In this document: positions 29,973-38,981 of the stretch, piece after piece | Numbering within the stretch: position 1 is the first letter of the stretch | Layout of the letters: each line of letters begins with the position of its first letter | Assembly (NCBI GenBank): GCA_050953825.1 | Contig: JBMNNF010000002.1 | Span: forward strand, 19,902 to 83,901 | DNA length: 64,000 nucleotides | Source: DUQW01 sp050953825 | GTDB taxonomy: Bacteria; Bacillota_I; Bacilli_A; Acholeplasmatales; Acholeplasmataceae | Reading direction: 5' to 3' | Notes under the pieces: generated by a model | Told to the model about the DNA's origin: nothing | What the model saw: only the letters and a program-made list of their open reading frames with translations | Database searches by the model: none | Translations under genes and position numbers: made by a program

Positions 29973-32860
29973 TAGTCTAACCCCAATTCTTTACGTTTAC
30001 GTTGAATCTCTTCGTTAATTACTAAAGTGTATTGATAAATACTATCTTGAGGAAGAATATTTTCATTTAATACTAATCTAAAGGCGTTATCTATATGTCT
30101 TCCTACAATATAATCACCAGGAACAGAAGGGATGGCTTTAGCATAATCTCTTTGTTCATTTAAAATAGCAAAGTCAGCTGCTGGCCAAGATAATTTTGAA
30201 AATGCTTCTAAATTAGCAGTTGGATATCTAGCAGCTGCCCCTAAAATAGATTCAATTCCTCTAGCATATGCTAGTTGTATTTCTGCTGAATGGAACCATT
30301 TCAAAAATTCCCATGATGCCTTCGCTTCTTTAGTATGATTCATAATTACACTTGAGCTTACAGCTGATGCTGTAGAATGATCAATATTTCCATTTTCATT
30401 TTTAGTTCCTGGAATTAATGCATAGCTCCATTGTCCTTGAATTTCAGGCGCAAATACTGCCAGTGAGTTATATAAAGTAAAATAAGATAATCCAATAGGC
30501 ATTTCACCACTTCTAAATCTATTTAAAAAGTTTGCATCTAAAACAAAGCCGTAATTAGAAAAGAATTTAGTATAAGTTAAAAAAGCGTCAATATTTTCTG
30601 GTTCTAACATCGCTATTTCTCGATAATTATCTTTATATAACTCGCCACCTTTTTGTTTAATCATTGCATATAAAGTTTCATTTAGAGTTCCTTGAACTAC
30701 TGGAATATAAAAATCTAGATGGCGTTTTTGTAATACCGGTGAAATATCAACTACTTCACCCCATGTTTCTGGAACTTTATTAATTCCAATTTCTTTTATA
30801 ATATCTTTTCGATAAAACATAATTAAAAAGTCTTCAGTACTTGGAAGAGCATATGTTTTATTTTCAAAAGTAAGTGGTATAACGGCACTTTCGCTAAACC
30901 ACGCTTTAACTTCATTGAAATCATCAAACTCACTTAAGTCTTTAATCGCTCCCCGAATTCCCCAGTTAACCGGTGTTTTTTGATCAACACCAATTGCCAC
31001 ATCTGGGCCATTTCCCGAAAGTGTCGCTGATAATAATATTCCCATATTAACCATTTTTAATTTAACGTTAATATTATTTTGAGTCACAAAAGACTCATCA
31101 ATTAATTGTCTTAAGATGGTTGTTTGATCACGACCAGTTCCTACCCAAACTTCAATGGTTGGACCATCAACTTCTTTACTACTTCCGAAATCACCAATGT
31201 TTTTAAATGAGCCAAAGAATAAAATAATTTCATGCCATATTTTTTCGAAAAAGTTAATCGTAACTCGTTCTAATTTATGGTTGCTTCCCATGATTGTAAT
31301 CGAATCTATAATTAAAGGCTGTTCACTAACATTCATGACCCAACTAGCTAAACTAGAAACATTTTGTTCTAGTTCGTGCAATCCTTTTTGAATATTTTTT
31401 TCATCTTTGATAAATTTTTCAAGCCTAAAAATCGTCCTATCAAAAGGTGAAATTAGTTCACTTCTTCCTTTTGAAATTGCAATAATTTCTTCCCTTATCT
31501 CTTTTAGACGATCTTTAGTATCAATTAATCTTTCTTCTAAAAAATCAATGTTATCGTGTAACATATAATCTTGTAATGGGTCTGGATTTAATCCGGTACG
31601 CATAACAATTTCACGATATAATGTTCTTAATTTCTTAATTTCAATATTAACCTTATTAACAATTTCTCCGTATACACCAATTGTTGTAGTCATTGAAATT
31701 GTGTTAACACCTTTATTTAAATGGATTAAATAATTTTCATCATTATTACTTAAAGTTATATTTTGTAAATCAGATTTATATTTAAATTCAATGTCATTCG
31801 CTTCTTTAAATGGAACTTGACCATTGACTTTGAAAATTCTAGTTGAGTTTTTACCACGACTGAAGTTTTGCATTATTTTAAAATTAATTAAATACATTCC
31901 TTCTCGAGGAACTTCAACCTGCCAGGAAATTTCTTCACCTGGAATCCGCCAGTTATATCCGCCAATTGCATTATACTTGTTAATATATTTTTCATATGGT
32001 TGATATTTATAAGTTGAAAATTCAGCAGTTGGATTTAATGTCGGTGCGGATTTTAAGTACGCTTCTTCCGCTTGAATTGTCACATAAAAATCATCATCAA
32101 TAACTGGAATATTATTTTTAGATTCCAAATATTCTTCATAACTTGGAATGCTTTTATGTTGATGTAGCTTAATTTCACCAATTACAATTGGTTCGCGATG
32201 GCTAACCAACGTAATTTTATTGATGCCTTGCTTGAAATGAAAATAATAAGGAATATCATAATAACCTATGTCATCTTCAATTAAACTTGTCGCCCAAAGG
32301 TGTTTTTCAATTTGACTTGGTCTTAAATCATCAATTCCTTTTACACGTTTTTCTGAAACTTTAAACTCATCTTCCCAAAATCTATTAAAGTTAATTCTTT
32401 CAGCTTCCAAATATTGATATTCATCATTTATTTTAATTCCCTTATTAATTGATGCATCTCTTCCTGTGACTGTGTAGTATAAGATACTAATGTTATATAA
32501 CCCCGGATGACTAACATCTACCTCAAAAGTAATGTTGCCAGTTTCAGGAATATAAACACCGTTTTTTGAAACTCCTAAATCATCATTATAAGTTTTCTTT
32601 TCTGGTACATCATCAAAAAGACCGCCTTCATAAATGAAAGCATCAAGATTAGCATAAAATTCTTTTTTAGGTCTTAAAGCATTTGCATGTTCAGTCATGA
32701 ATGCTGAAAAATTATACTCACTCTCATAAAATTGCAAATCTAAACTCGAACCTTCATAAGGCAATGCTTGGTGTGCTTCAACCCGATTTTTAGTTCCAAG
32801 TAAAACTAAAGTTGATATTAATGCTACGGTTAATATAAATATTACTATTTTTTTCTTCAT
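29972..32860 (-). CDS. Solute-binding protein fused to N-terminal carbohydrate-binding-like modules
   Basis: A 962-residue protein, about twice the length of a usual family 1 solute-binding protein. It has a signal peptide (FILTVALISTLVLLG), then two beta-sandwich modules with similar signatures (DVSHPGLYNISILYYTVTGR near residue 115 and EVPREGMYLINFKIMQNFSR near 320). A helical stretch follows, then the solute-binding domain beginning GPTIEVWVGTGRDQTTILR near residue 565 and ending WEFLKWFHSAEIQLAYARG. No lipobox is seen, so retention is by an uncleaved helix or by contact with the permeases. The modules may capture long glycans. Confidence 0.75.
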   Translation of the reverse strand: MKKKIVIFILTVALISTLVLLGTKNRVEAHQALPYEGSSLDLQFYESEYNFSAFMTEHANALRPKKEFYANLDAFIYEGGLFDDVPEKKTYNDDLGVSKNGVYIPETGNITFEVDVSHPGLYNISILYYTVTGRDASINKGIKINDEYQYLEAERINFNRFWEDEFKVSEKRVKGIDDLRPSQIEKHLWATSLIEDDIGYYDIPYYFHFKQGINKITLVSHREPIVIGEIKLHQHKSIPSYEEYLESKNNIPVIDDDFYVTIQAEEAYLKSAPTLNPTAEFSTYKYQPYEKYINKYNAIGGYNWRIPGEEISWQVEVPREGMYLINFKIMQNFSRGKNSTRIFKVNGQVPFKEANDIEFKYKSDLQNITLSNNDENYLIHLNKGVNTISMTTTIGVYGEIVNKVNIEIKKLRTLYREIVMRTGLNPDPLQDYMLHDNIDFLEERLIDTKDRLKEIREEIIAISKGRSELISPFDRTIFRLEKFIKDEKNIQKGLHELEQNVSSLASWVMNVSEQPLIIDSITIMGSNHKLERVTINFFEKIWHEIILFFGSFKNIGDFGSSKEVDGPTIEVWVGTGRDQTTILRQLIDESFVTQNNINVKLKMVNMGILLSATLSGNGPDVAIGVDQKTPVNWGIRGAIKDLSEFDDFNEVKAWFSESAVIPLTFENKTYALPSTEDFLIMFYRKDIIKEIGINKVPETWGEVVDISPVLQKRHLDFYIPVVQGTLNETLYAMIKQKGGELYKDNYREIAMLEPENIDAFLTYTKFFSNYGFVLDANFLNRFRSGEMPIGLSYFTLYNSLAVFAPEIQGQWSYALIPGTKNENGNIDHSTASAVSSSVIMNHTKEAKASWEFLKWFHSAEIQLAYARGIESILGAAARYPTANLEAFSKLSWPAADFAILNEQRDYAKAIPSVPGDYIVGRHIDNAFRLVLNENILPQDSIYQYTLVINEEIQRKRKELGLD

Positions 32861-32874
32861 CCTACACCTCGCTT

Positions 32875-33558
32875 TTATATTTCCCTAATAAGTTCATCGG
32901 CAATTTTCGTACTCTTTTTATCGAAAAATTCGATTTTATCATACGGTCTAAACATTATTACTTCTACTGCAAACACCAATGTTACAAAACTTACTAAAAA
33001 TATTGTTAATGGCACTACTAATGCTAAGACTATTATCGCAGTTAAGACAATAGAAAACAAAATTCCATTTAAAATAAAAGCCATCGATAGTTTAAATCCA
33101 TCAATAATCAAACTTTTAATTGAATTTTTTTCAAAGCAACTAAATATCAATAAACTATGGATTAAACCTGGAATGGTTAACATTAATAGTAAAATTGTAA
33201 TTAAAAAAGCAATCAAATCAAACCATAAAAAATTTTGATTCATTTTTTCTAAAAAGAAATAGACATTAAATGAAAATAAGATCAGTAACCCAGAGTAAAT
33301 TAAAAAAATGAGCGTCCCTTTTTTGTAAAATCTCTTAAATGCTTTAAAATAGACTTTCAAAATTGGACCCTCATATTTATTTATAATCAATTTTGCAACA
33401 TAAACACCAGATAAAAGCGCTGGTCCGAATGTAAAAAGAAATAAACCTAGGACGCTAGTAATCAAAGTAATAATATTTAACCAAACTATTTTGACTATCA
33501 TTTCAATAACAGCATAGAATTTGCTGTTCAAAAATTTTTCGAAAAACACTATTATCAC
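32875..33558 (-). CDS. DUF624 (YesL-like) membrane protein
   Basis: A 227-residue protein with six hydrophobic segments. The segment FGPALLSGVYVAKLIINKY followed by a basic loop (FKAFKRFYKKGT) is typical of DUF624, a family usually found beside sugar ABC importers in Bacillota. It is first in the transcript from the promoter at 33624-33652 and ends 14 bp before the large solute-binding protein gene. Role unknown. Confidence 0.65.
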   Translation of the reverse strand: MIIVFFEKFLNSKFYAVIEMIVKIVWLNIITLITSVLGLFLFTFGPALLSGVYVAKLIINKYEGPILKVYFKAFKRFYKKGTLIFLIYSGLLILFSFNVYFFLEKMNQNFLWFDLIAFLITILLLMLTIPGLIHSLLIFSCFEKNSIKSLIIDGFKLSMAFILNGILFSIVLTAIIVLALVVPLTIFLVSFVTLVFAVEVIMFRPYDKIEFFDKKSTKIADELIREI

Positions 33559-33623
33559 CTTCCCTACTATCTTGTTAATATAGTTAAAACATTCGTCTAA
33601 TAAATTATTGTTAATATATATAT

Positions 33624-33674
33624 ATTATATATCAGCCTAATTGTATAGTCAAGTGGAAAATGCAACCGTTTTCA
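33624..33674 (-). promoter_or_regulatory. Promoter of the glycan-import operon with upstream cre box
   Basis: On the minus strand TTGACT (33652-33647) and TATAAT (33629-33624) are exactly 17 bp apart. A 13/14 cre match lies at 33661-33674, immediately upstream of the -35. This promoter would drive DUF624, the solute-binding protein, permeases, NHL, YIP1, DUF5696 and probably everything down to the junction. The upstream cre implies CcpA control. Confidence 0.75.
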
Positions 33675-33714
33675 TACCTTTTTTTATTTGATTGTTTGTT
33701 GCTATTTATTGTTT

Positions 33715-34260
33715 TTATACCAATCCTTTAATTTCGTTATAGAACACCTCATAACCCGCTTGAGTTAGATGCGTTCCATCAATAGTAAATTCTTCCTTTA
33801 AATAATTATTTTTATCTTTGAATTTGTCAGTAAAATCAATAAATGTCATATTAAATTCATTAGCTAGCTTTTTAATTATTTGATTTTTTTCATCCAATTC
33901 TTCATTAAATCTTTTAACTTCTTCTGGGCTAACAATCGATGAGACATTAAGCGGTAAAATAGCCATAACAAAAAACTTTGTTTGTGGTAGGCTTAGTTTT
34001 AAAGTGTGGAGTAATAAATGATAACTTTCTGCAAAAGGAATTTTTAAATGATCCCCCCATTTTTCTTTATTAGTTGTAAAATCATTAATTCCAACCATTA
34101 AAAATAATTTATCTGGTTTTTGGATTGACACACTATTTATCCTTCCAATAACTTCAATCGTTTTATCCCCTCCAATTCCCATATTAATTACATTTTTAAA
34201 TCGATTAAGTAATGTAAATCCGGCTATAATTGAATCACCTAAAAATATTACTTTTTCCAT
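33715..34260 (-). CDS. SGNH/GDSL hydrolase, small cytoplasmic form
   Basis: A 181-residue hydrolase. Catalytic blocks: VIFLGDSIIAGF (Ser near residue 9), GIGGDKT (Gly), MVGINDFTTN (Asn) and DGTHLTQAGYEVF (Asp, His). There is no signal peptide, so it should deacylate imported sugars. It is 13 bp after the GDPD gene in the same direction. The third SGNH hydrolase in this window; it is closest in size to cytoplasmic acetyl-sugar esterases. Confidence 0.85.
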   Translation of the reverse strand: MEKVIFLGDSIIAGFTLLNRFKNVINMGIGGDKTIEVIGRINSVSIQKPDKLFLMVGINDFTTNKEKWGDHLKIPFAESYHLLLHTLKLSLPQTKFFVMAILPLNVSSIVSPEEVKRFNEELDEKNQIIKKLANEFNMTFIDFTDKFKDKNNYLKEEFTIDGTHLTQAGYEVFYNEIKGLV

Positions 34261-34273
34261 ATTAACCTCTTTT

Positions 34274-36343
34274 TTATTTATTTTTTCTTTTTTTTATTAA
34301 CATTGCTACAACAAAAGCAATCCCTGCAAATAACACTATAGTACCGCCAATGGAACCTATAATTATTGGTGTTTTTAGATTTGATTTAGGCTTGTTATCG
34401 ATAATTTCACCGGTATGAATATTAGATTCAGTTTTTATAACCTCAATCGTAACAATCCCTCTATATAATCTAATTTCAGTCCCGTTAGGTAAACTGGTGT
34501 CCATCCACACCATAATTTTAACTGTTCCCTCATTTTTAGCAGAAACAACTTGTCCACGATCAAGAACTATTTCAGTATCACCATCATCAACTATTTCATA
34601 ATCAGGAACTCTATCATATGTTGCTCCAGCATTAGTATATTGATGGGAATTAATTCTAAATTGACTAGGGTTATTGATATCATAAATAAACTCTGTTTCT
34701 TCCATATCAAAACCTAACCATGTATCTTCATAATATTGCATTGTATCAGTGGTGTTACCACCAGTACCCATTAAAAAATAGTCATCTAACGCTTCCCCAT
34801 TAATGGTCCACGGCCAAACTGTAATTCCACGATGTGATAGTGCCTTAACATGTTCTCTTGTTAACCCAGGATATGAATGATTTATCGTAGTTGGATATTT
34901 AGTAACTAAATCCAATATCCCTTCTACTGAATTATTTATATCTGGCAAATATAATCCATCATATGATAAATATCCAACCGATAGTTCTGGAAGATGAGTT
35001 TTTACATCTTCAATTTGATGTGGGACAAAAGAAATTACAACAGCACGATCTAACATCTTCTTTTCTTCTAATATTTCGCGCATTTGATTAACTAAAGTTG
35101 TTCCTGAAAGCCAACTTTTAATTTCAATAAAAAACACTACATCATCATCTTTAAAATGATCCATAAAGTCAGCAAATGTTTCAATTCTCATATCTGGAAA
35201 TTGAGTATATTTATATTCTAAAGCTTGTAAATCTGTTAAATTTGAATGAGCTATTTCTAGTTTTTGATTAAATAATCTTGATGTGTCAAAATCATGAAAT
35301 ACTACGACGTGATTATCTTTGGTGATATGTAGGTCAATTTCAATAATTTCTGCCCCTCTTTCAATTGACTGTCTAACTCCAAAAATACTGTTTTCAGGTT
35401 CTTTTTTTCCTACTGGGATTTCTTTTTCATCATAACTAGATAATCCGCGATGATTAATGATAAATGGTTTTCTAATTAATGAATTTTCAGGGAAAGTACT
35501 ATATTCATTAAAAATGCCTTGAAAATCATCAGTTATGATTCCATTTACACCCGTTAAAATTGATTCATAGATATTCGCTTTTTGGTTATCAGTTATTGTC
35601 CAAACGGTAATTAATCGTTGTTGAAGGTATCTAACATTATCATAATCTAACAATTTAAGTGGTAAAATGACTGCGGTTGATTGACTTTTATTGGTTTTAT
35701 CTCTAATTTCAATTAAATCTTCTTTAGTAAGCTTTTCTTTTTCAAGATTTGATAAATCTAAAACTCCTTTGGTATAAGAATAAATTAATCTAGCCGATTT
35801 AATAACCGTTTCTTTTTCAGAAAAGAGGAAAAAATCTTTTACTGATTCATCCCTTAAAAACTCTGTTAATCCATCGCCTAAAGTAGTGCTATCTACATTA
35901 AAGGCTGGAATCATTTTTCCCTTAATGTCTTCAAGCACTTCACTAATCGGCTTAATCACATTCCCTTGGTTATCAATAACTTCTAAAGAATCATTAATGT
36001 TCATTAAAAGTGTTGCCGGCCTTTCTTCATTTAGCGAATTTGTAATATCATCTAAATTATTAACTTTTTGAATAACTGTTGCTGGATTAATTATTCCTGT
36101 AACTGGTTCGTAGATATTAGGCATAGAATATGTTTTATTTCCTTTCGCATTTGAATATTTAATTGACGATTTTATTTTAATATCGTCAATACTTAATAAC
36201 TTATTGACATTAAAGTCTTTTTCTAAAATTATATCTTGTTTTTTATTGTTTGTTTGGGTATGATCGGATACTCCGATATATCTACCTACAAACAAAAAAC
36301 TGCACAATATTACTAGTGATGTAATTACACTTTTCTTGAACAT
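34274..36343 (-). CDS. Membrane-anchored GDPD phosphodiesterase with a degenerate first barrel
   Basis: A 689-residue protein with an N-terminal signal anchor and a C-terminal membrane helix (IGSIGGTIVLFAGIAFVVAM) with basic tail. Residues of about 310-545 hold an intact glycerophosphodiester phosphodiesterase domain: INHRGLSS, KEPENSIFG, IEIDLHITKDNHVVVFHD, and a C-terminal VWPWTING. Residues of about 85-300 look like a second barrel without HRG or EIDL motifs, ending ITVWTITDNQKANIY and GIITDDF. A beta-rich domain follows the active barrel. It probably cleaves polyol-phosphate diesters at the cell surface. The lengths of barrels are estimated. Confidence 0.75.
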   Translation of the reverse strand: MFKKSVITSLVILCSFLFVGRYIGVSDHTQTNNKKQDIILEKDFNVNKLLSIDDIKIKSSIKYSNAKGNKTYSMPNIYEPVTGIINPATVIQKVNNLDDITNSLNEERPATLLMNINDSLEVIDNQGNVIKPISEVLEDIKGKMIPAFNVDSTTLGDGLTEFLRDESVKDFFLFSEKETVIKSARLIYSYTKGVLDLSNLEKEKLTKEDLIEIRDKTNKSQSTAVILPLKLLDYDNVRYLQQRLITVWTITDNQKANIYESILTGVNGIITDDFQGIFNEYSTFPENSLIRKPFIINHRGLSSYDEKEIPVGKKEPENSIFGVRQSIERGAEIIEIDLHITKDNHVVVFHDFDTSRLFNQKLEIAHSNLTDLQALEYKYTQFPDMRIETFADFMDHFKDDDVVFFIEIKSWLSGTTLVNQMREILEEKKMLDRAVVISFVPHQIEDVKTHLPELSVGYLSYDGLYLPDINNSVEGILDLVTKYPTTINHSYPGLTREHVKALSHRGITVWPWTINGEALDDYFLMGTGGNTTDTMQYYEDTWLGFDMEETEFIYDINNPSQFRINSHQYTNAGATYDRVPDYEIVDDGDTEIVLDRGQVVSAKNEGTVKIMVWMDTSLPNGTEIRLYRGIVTIEVIKTESNIHTGEIIDNKPKSNLKTPIIIGSIGGTIVLFAGIAFVVAMLIKKRKNK

Positions 36344-36378
36344 ACTTTAACCTCACTTCGATAATTGTCTATACAAAT

Positions 36379-36407
36379 ATACTACAACACTTTTTTCACT
36401 TTGTAAA
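36379..36407 (-). promoter_or_regulatory. Candidate promoter of the GDPD gene
   Basis: On the minus strand TTTACA (36407-36402) and TAGTAT (36384-36379) are 17 bp apart, about 36 bp before the GDPD start codon. Confidence 0.5.
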
Positions 36408-36479
36408 GAGAGGATATATAGTTTTTGTACAGTTTTATAACTTAACTTTCGTATTTAATTTTGGATTATTAGTAATATG

Positions 36480-36956
36480 TTAATATTTGATGAGTCTATT
36501 ATATAAATTAGGTTTCGTTTCTGATTTTATAAAATTAATGTGTTTTTTATAAAATTTTTGAACAGATTCGCCAACTGAACCGATAATAGCATAACCATAA
36601 CCATCATATTTCATCGCTTCTAAAGTTGTTAATAACAACATTTGACCAACATTAAGTCCTCTAAATTTCGGGCTAACACCCATTGGTCCAAAATAAGATT
36701 TAGCGGTTGCATCATAACAAGCGAAGCCAATAATTTCACCTTTGTAACTAGCAATAAAACAAGTAGGATTTTCCTTATATACTCCAGCTTTAACTTCGCT
36801 AGCCCAACCTTCAGTAAAATTACTTTGAACAAATTCAACTAATTTATCAGCATCTGGTGATAATAATCGATTGATTTTAATTTCATTATTTTTTAATTGA
36901 ACGTTAGTCTCTTTTAAATAATTTTTTTCATAAAGATTAACAATTAAATCTGTCAT
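36480..36956 (-). CDS. GNAT family N-acetyltransferase
   Basis: A 158-residue GNAT. The acetyl-CoA binding region reads PMGVSPKFRGLNVGQMLLL, with the Arg/Gly loop (RGLNVG) of motif A. The N-terminus is divergent, as in one-domain GNATs. The substrate cannot be told. It lies between the GntR gene and the GDPD gene, following a terminator, so it may have its own promoter. Confidence 0.75.
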   Translation of the reverse strand: MTDLIVNLYEKNYLKETNVQLKNNEIKINRLLSPDADKLVEFVQSNFTEGWASEVKAGVYKENPTCFIASYKGEIIGFACYDATAKSYFGPMGVSPKFRGLNVGQMLLLTTLEAMKYDGYGYAIIGSVGESVQKFYKKHINFIKSETKPNLYNRLIKY

Positions 36957-36988
36957 TTTTATATCCTTTCTTCATAAATATAAGAAAA

Positions 36989-37028
36989 AATGCTTCATTC
37001 ATGGAACAATTTCCATGAACAAAGCATT
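36989..37028 (-). terminator. Terminator after the GntR-type regulator gene
   Basis: A long imperfect hairpin (arms AATGCTT / AAGCATT and TTCATGGAA / TTCCATGAA) is followed on the minus strand by a T-run. It separates the regulator transcript from the GNAT gene. Confidence 0.75.
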
Positions 37029-37033
37029 TAATT

Positions 37034-37744
37034 TTATACTTTGACTGCGTATTGAACAAATTTATATCTGTCCGCTCTGTAATGTGATTTAACAAATTCG
37101 AATGGTCTTCCGTTTGATAAAAATGTATTTCTTACTATTAATAATGTTGGGGCATTTTTACTAACTTCTAAAATTGAAGATACTTTAGAATCAGCACTAA
37201 TTGCCTCAATTGATTGTAGACAATATGATATATTCATTCCTTGTTTTTTCTCTACATATTCATAAAAAGAGCCTTTTAGATCTTTTTCAGTTATTGTCTT
37301 AAATAGGTTAGCCGGAATAAATAATTGTTCATATAATACTGGCGTTTCATCACCATAACGAATCCGTTCAATATAAATTATTTCATCTTTTTCTTCTAAA
37401 AAAAGTTTTTCAGCAATTTCTTTAGAAGCCTCTCCTTTTTTAAATGACAATATTTTGCTAGAAACTTTTCTACCAATGGCACTCATTTCTTGAGTAAATG
37501 AGCGAACTCCGTGAATGCTTTTTTCAAACTTATTTTGTGAGACAAATGTTCCTTTTCCTTTATGTCTGTATAGATAGCCGTCATTTACTAAATTTGTTAA
37601 CGCTTGTCTAACGGTCATCCTAGAAACATTATATTTGTCTTTTAACTCATTCTCTGAAGGAAGTAAGTCACCACTCTTAAAAAATCCATTTTGAATTCTT
37701 TCTTTAATGTCATTTTCAATTTTTTTGTATATTGGGAGTGCCAT
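37034..37744 (-). CDS. GntR/HutC family transcription regulator
   Basis: A 236-residue regulator. The N-terminal winged helix reads DLLPSENELKDKYNVSRMTVRQAL, and a UTRA sensor domain of the HutC/NagR type (about 90-230) follows. It is divergent from a ROK kinase gene and beside a large glycan-uptake locus, so it probably represses that locus or the kinase and is released by a sugar phosphate. NagR-type regulators respond to glucosamine-6-phosphate, which would suit the GH84 gene; this link is inferred. Confidence 0.8.
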   Translation of the reverse strand: MALPIYKKIENDIKERIQNGFFKSGDLLPSENELKDKYNVSRMTVRQALTNLVNDGYLYRHKGKGTFVSQNKFEKSIHGVRSFTQEMSAIGRKVSSKILSFKKGEASKEIAEKLFLEEKDEIIYIERIRYGDETPVLYEQLFIPANLFKTITEKDLKGSFYEYVEKKQGMNISYCLQSIEAISADSKVSSILEVSKNAPTLLIVRNTFLSNGRPFEFVKSHYRADRYKFVQYAVKV

Positions 37745-37760
37745 CTAATCACCTCTTCTG

Positions 37761-37789
37761 TTGATTTTTTCAAAAACTCACTATATAAT
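37761..37789 (+). promoter_or_regulatory. Promoter of the ROK kinase gene
   Basis: TTGATT at 37761-37766 and TATAAT at 37784-37789 have 17-bp spacing, between the divergent GntR and ROK genes. The start of an open frame at 37761 is the -35 box, so translation starts at 37815. Confidence 0.75.
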
Positions 37790-37814
37790 AATTATTGAAC
37801 TTAGGGAGGTTTTT

Positions 37815-38705
37815 ATGAAATATATTTTTACTGTTGATATCGGTGGTACCGAAATAAAATATGGTGTAATTGATTCTTCTAGCAATTTAATCTATAAAGA
37901 CAAAATGCCTTCTAAGGGATCAATTGGTGGAAAATTCATTCTAGATGATGTTATTGAAAAATTCAACTTATTATCTAAAAAGTATTCTTTTTTAGGTATT
38001 TCAGTTTCATCTGGTGGAGTCATCAATTCTAAGACTGGTGAAGTTTTAAGTGCAACTGGTTCTATTAAAGACTATGTAGGGGTAAACATCATTAATTATT
38101 TAAATGAAAAATTAAATGTTCCTGTTTCTGTCTTAAATGATGTCAATTCAATGGCTCTTTGTGAGAGTTTCTATGGGGCTGGAAAGAATTTAGATTCAAT
38201 GATTGCCCTTACTATTGGTACTGGCATCGGTGGAGCCATTATAATAAACGGTAATTTAGTTGAAGGTAGTGCCTATAGTGCTGGTGAGTTTGGTCTAATG
38301 AAGATTGAATCTGAAATATATGAAGAGATTGCATCTACTTCAAGTTTAGTTAAATTTGCTAAAAGAGAAATACCTTCCATTAACAATGGACTTGATGTTT
38401 TTAAATATTATGATGAGGGCCATCAAGATATAATCAAGGTTGTTAATAAATTTTATGATAATCTCGCTATTGGTATTGCCAATTTAATTTACGCTTTTAA
38501 TCCTAGCGCTGTGATTATTGGTGGTGGAATATCTGGAAGAGAGAAATTTATCGATGAATTAAATGAACATTTAAGAAATAAATTATCCTCTTATATGATT
38601 TCACACACCAAAATTAAGGCAGCAAAATTTAAAAATGATGCTGGAATGATAGGGGCATATGTCCACTTTTTAAAACAATACCCTGACGTTTTCCCTTCGT
38701 TATAA
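37815..38705 (+). CDS. ROK family sugar kinase
   Basis: A 296-residue cytoplasmic kinase starting with the phosphate-binding motif VDIGGTEIKYG, and with GTGIGGAIIINGNL (ATP site) and SAGEFG. The start ATG at 37815 has AGGGAGG 6 bases before it. The usual ROK zinc-binding CxCGxxGC stretch is absent, as GEFGLMKIESEIYEEIAS takes its place. It probably phosphorylates a hexose or N-acetylhexosamine released by the neighbouring glycosidases. Divergent from GntR. Confidence 0.8.
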   Translation: MKYIFTVDIGGTEIKYGVIDSSSNLIYKDKMPSKGSIGGKFILDDVIEKFNLLSKKYSFLGISVSSGGVINSKTGEVLSATGSIKDYVGVNIINYLNEKLNVPVSVLNDVNSMALCESFYGAGKNLDSMIALTIGTGIGGAIIINGNLVEGSAYSAGEFGLMKIESEIYEEIASTSSLVKFAKREIPSINNGLDVFKYYDEGHQDIIKVVNKFYDNLAIGIANLIYAFNPSAVIIGGGISGREKFIDELNEHLRNKLSSYMISHTKIKAAKFKNDAGMIGAYVHFLKQYPDVFPSL

Positions 38706-38981
38706 TTATTATACTAATATTTTAAAATTGTATCAAGAAAAAGTAAGTTTGTTGCGAAAAATGAGATTATTTAGTCTGATAATTGGTCCAACTCTTAATG
38801 TCAATATTAGATTTTTTTAGTTTATTATTGGTGAATACTTTTTAACTTTTATTATATTGGTATATATAAGAAAAGTTTTTTTAATTTTAATCATATTTTA
38901 ACACGATTCTAAATAACTCATAAAAATGAGTTTAAACTATGGTAAAATAAAATTAAGTAGAGATAGAAAAGAGGCTAAAAC
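38706..38981. other. Intergenic region with a 7-bp palindrome
   Basis: This 276-bp AT-rich gap holds a perfect inverted repeat AACTCAT / ATGAGTT at 38915-38932 with a TAAAAT box just after it, before the ABC transporter gene. It is a possible operator. No gene or other structure was seen. Confidence 0.35.

Noticed and set aside
36989..37028. Repeat unit of a CRISPR array
   Set aside because: It is a single hairpin with a T-run on the minus strand, and no spaced repeats follow. No CRISPR array or cas gene was seen in the window.
37761..37814. N-terminal extension of the ROK kinase
   Set aside because: The region is the promoter: its TTG is the -35 box. ATG at 37815 has a proper ribosome-binding site.
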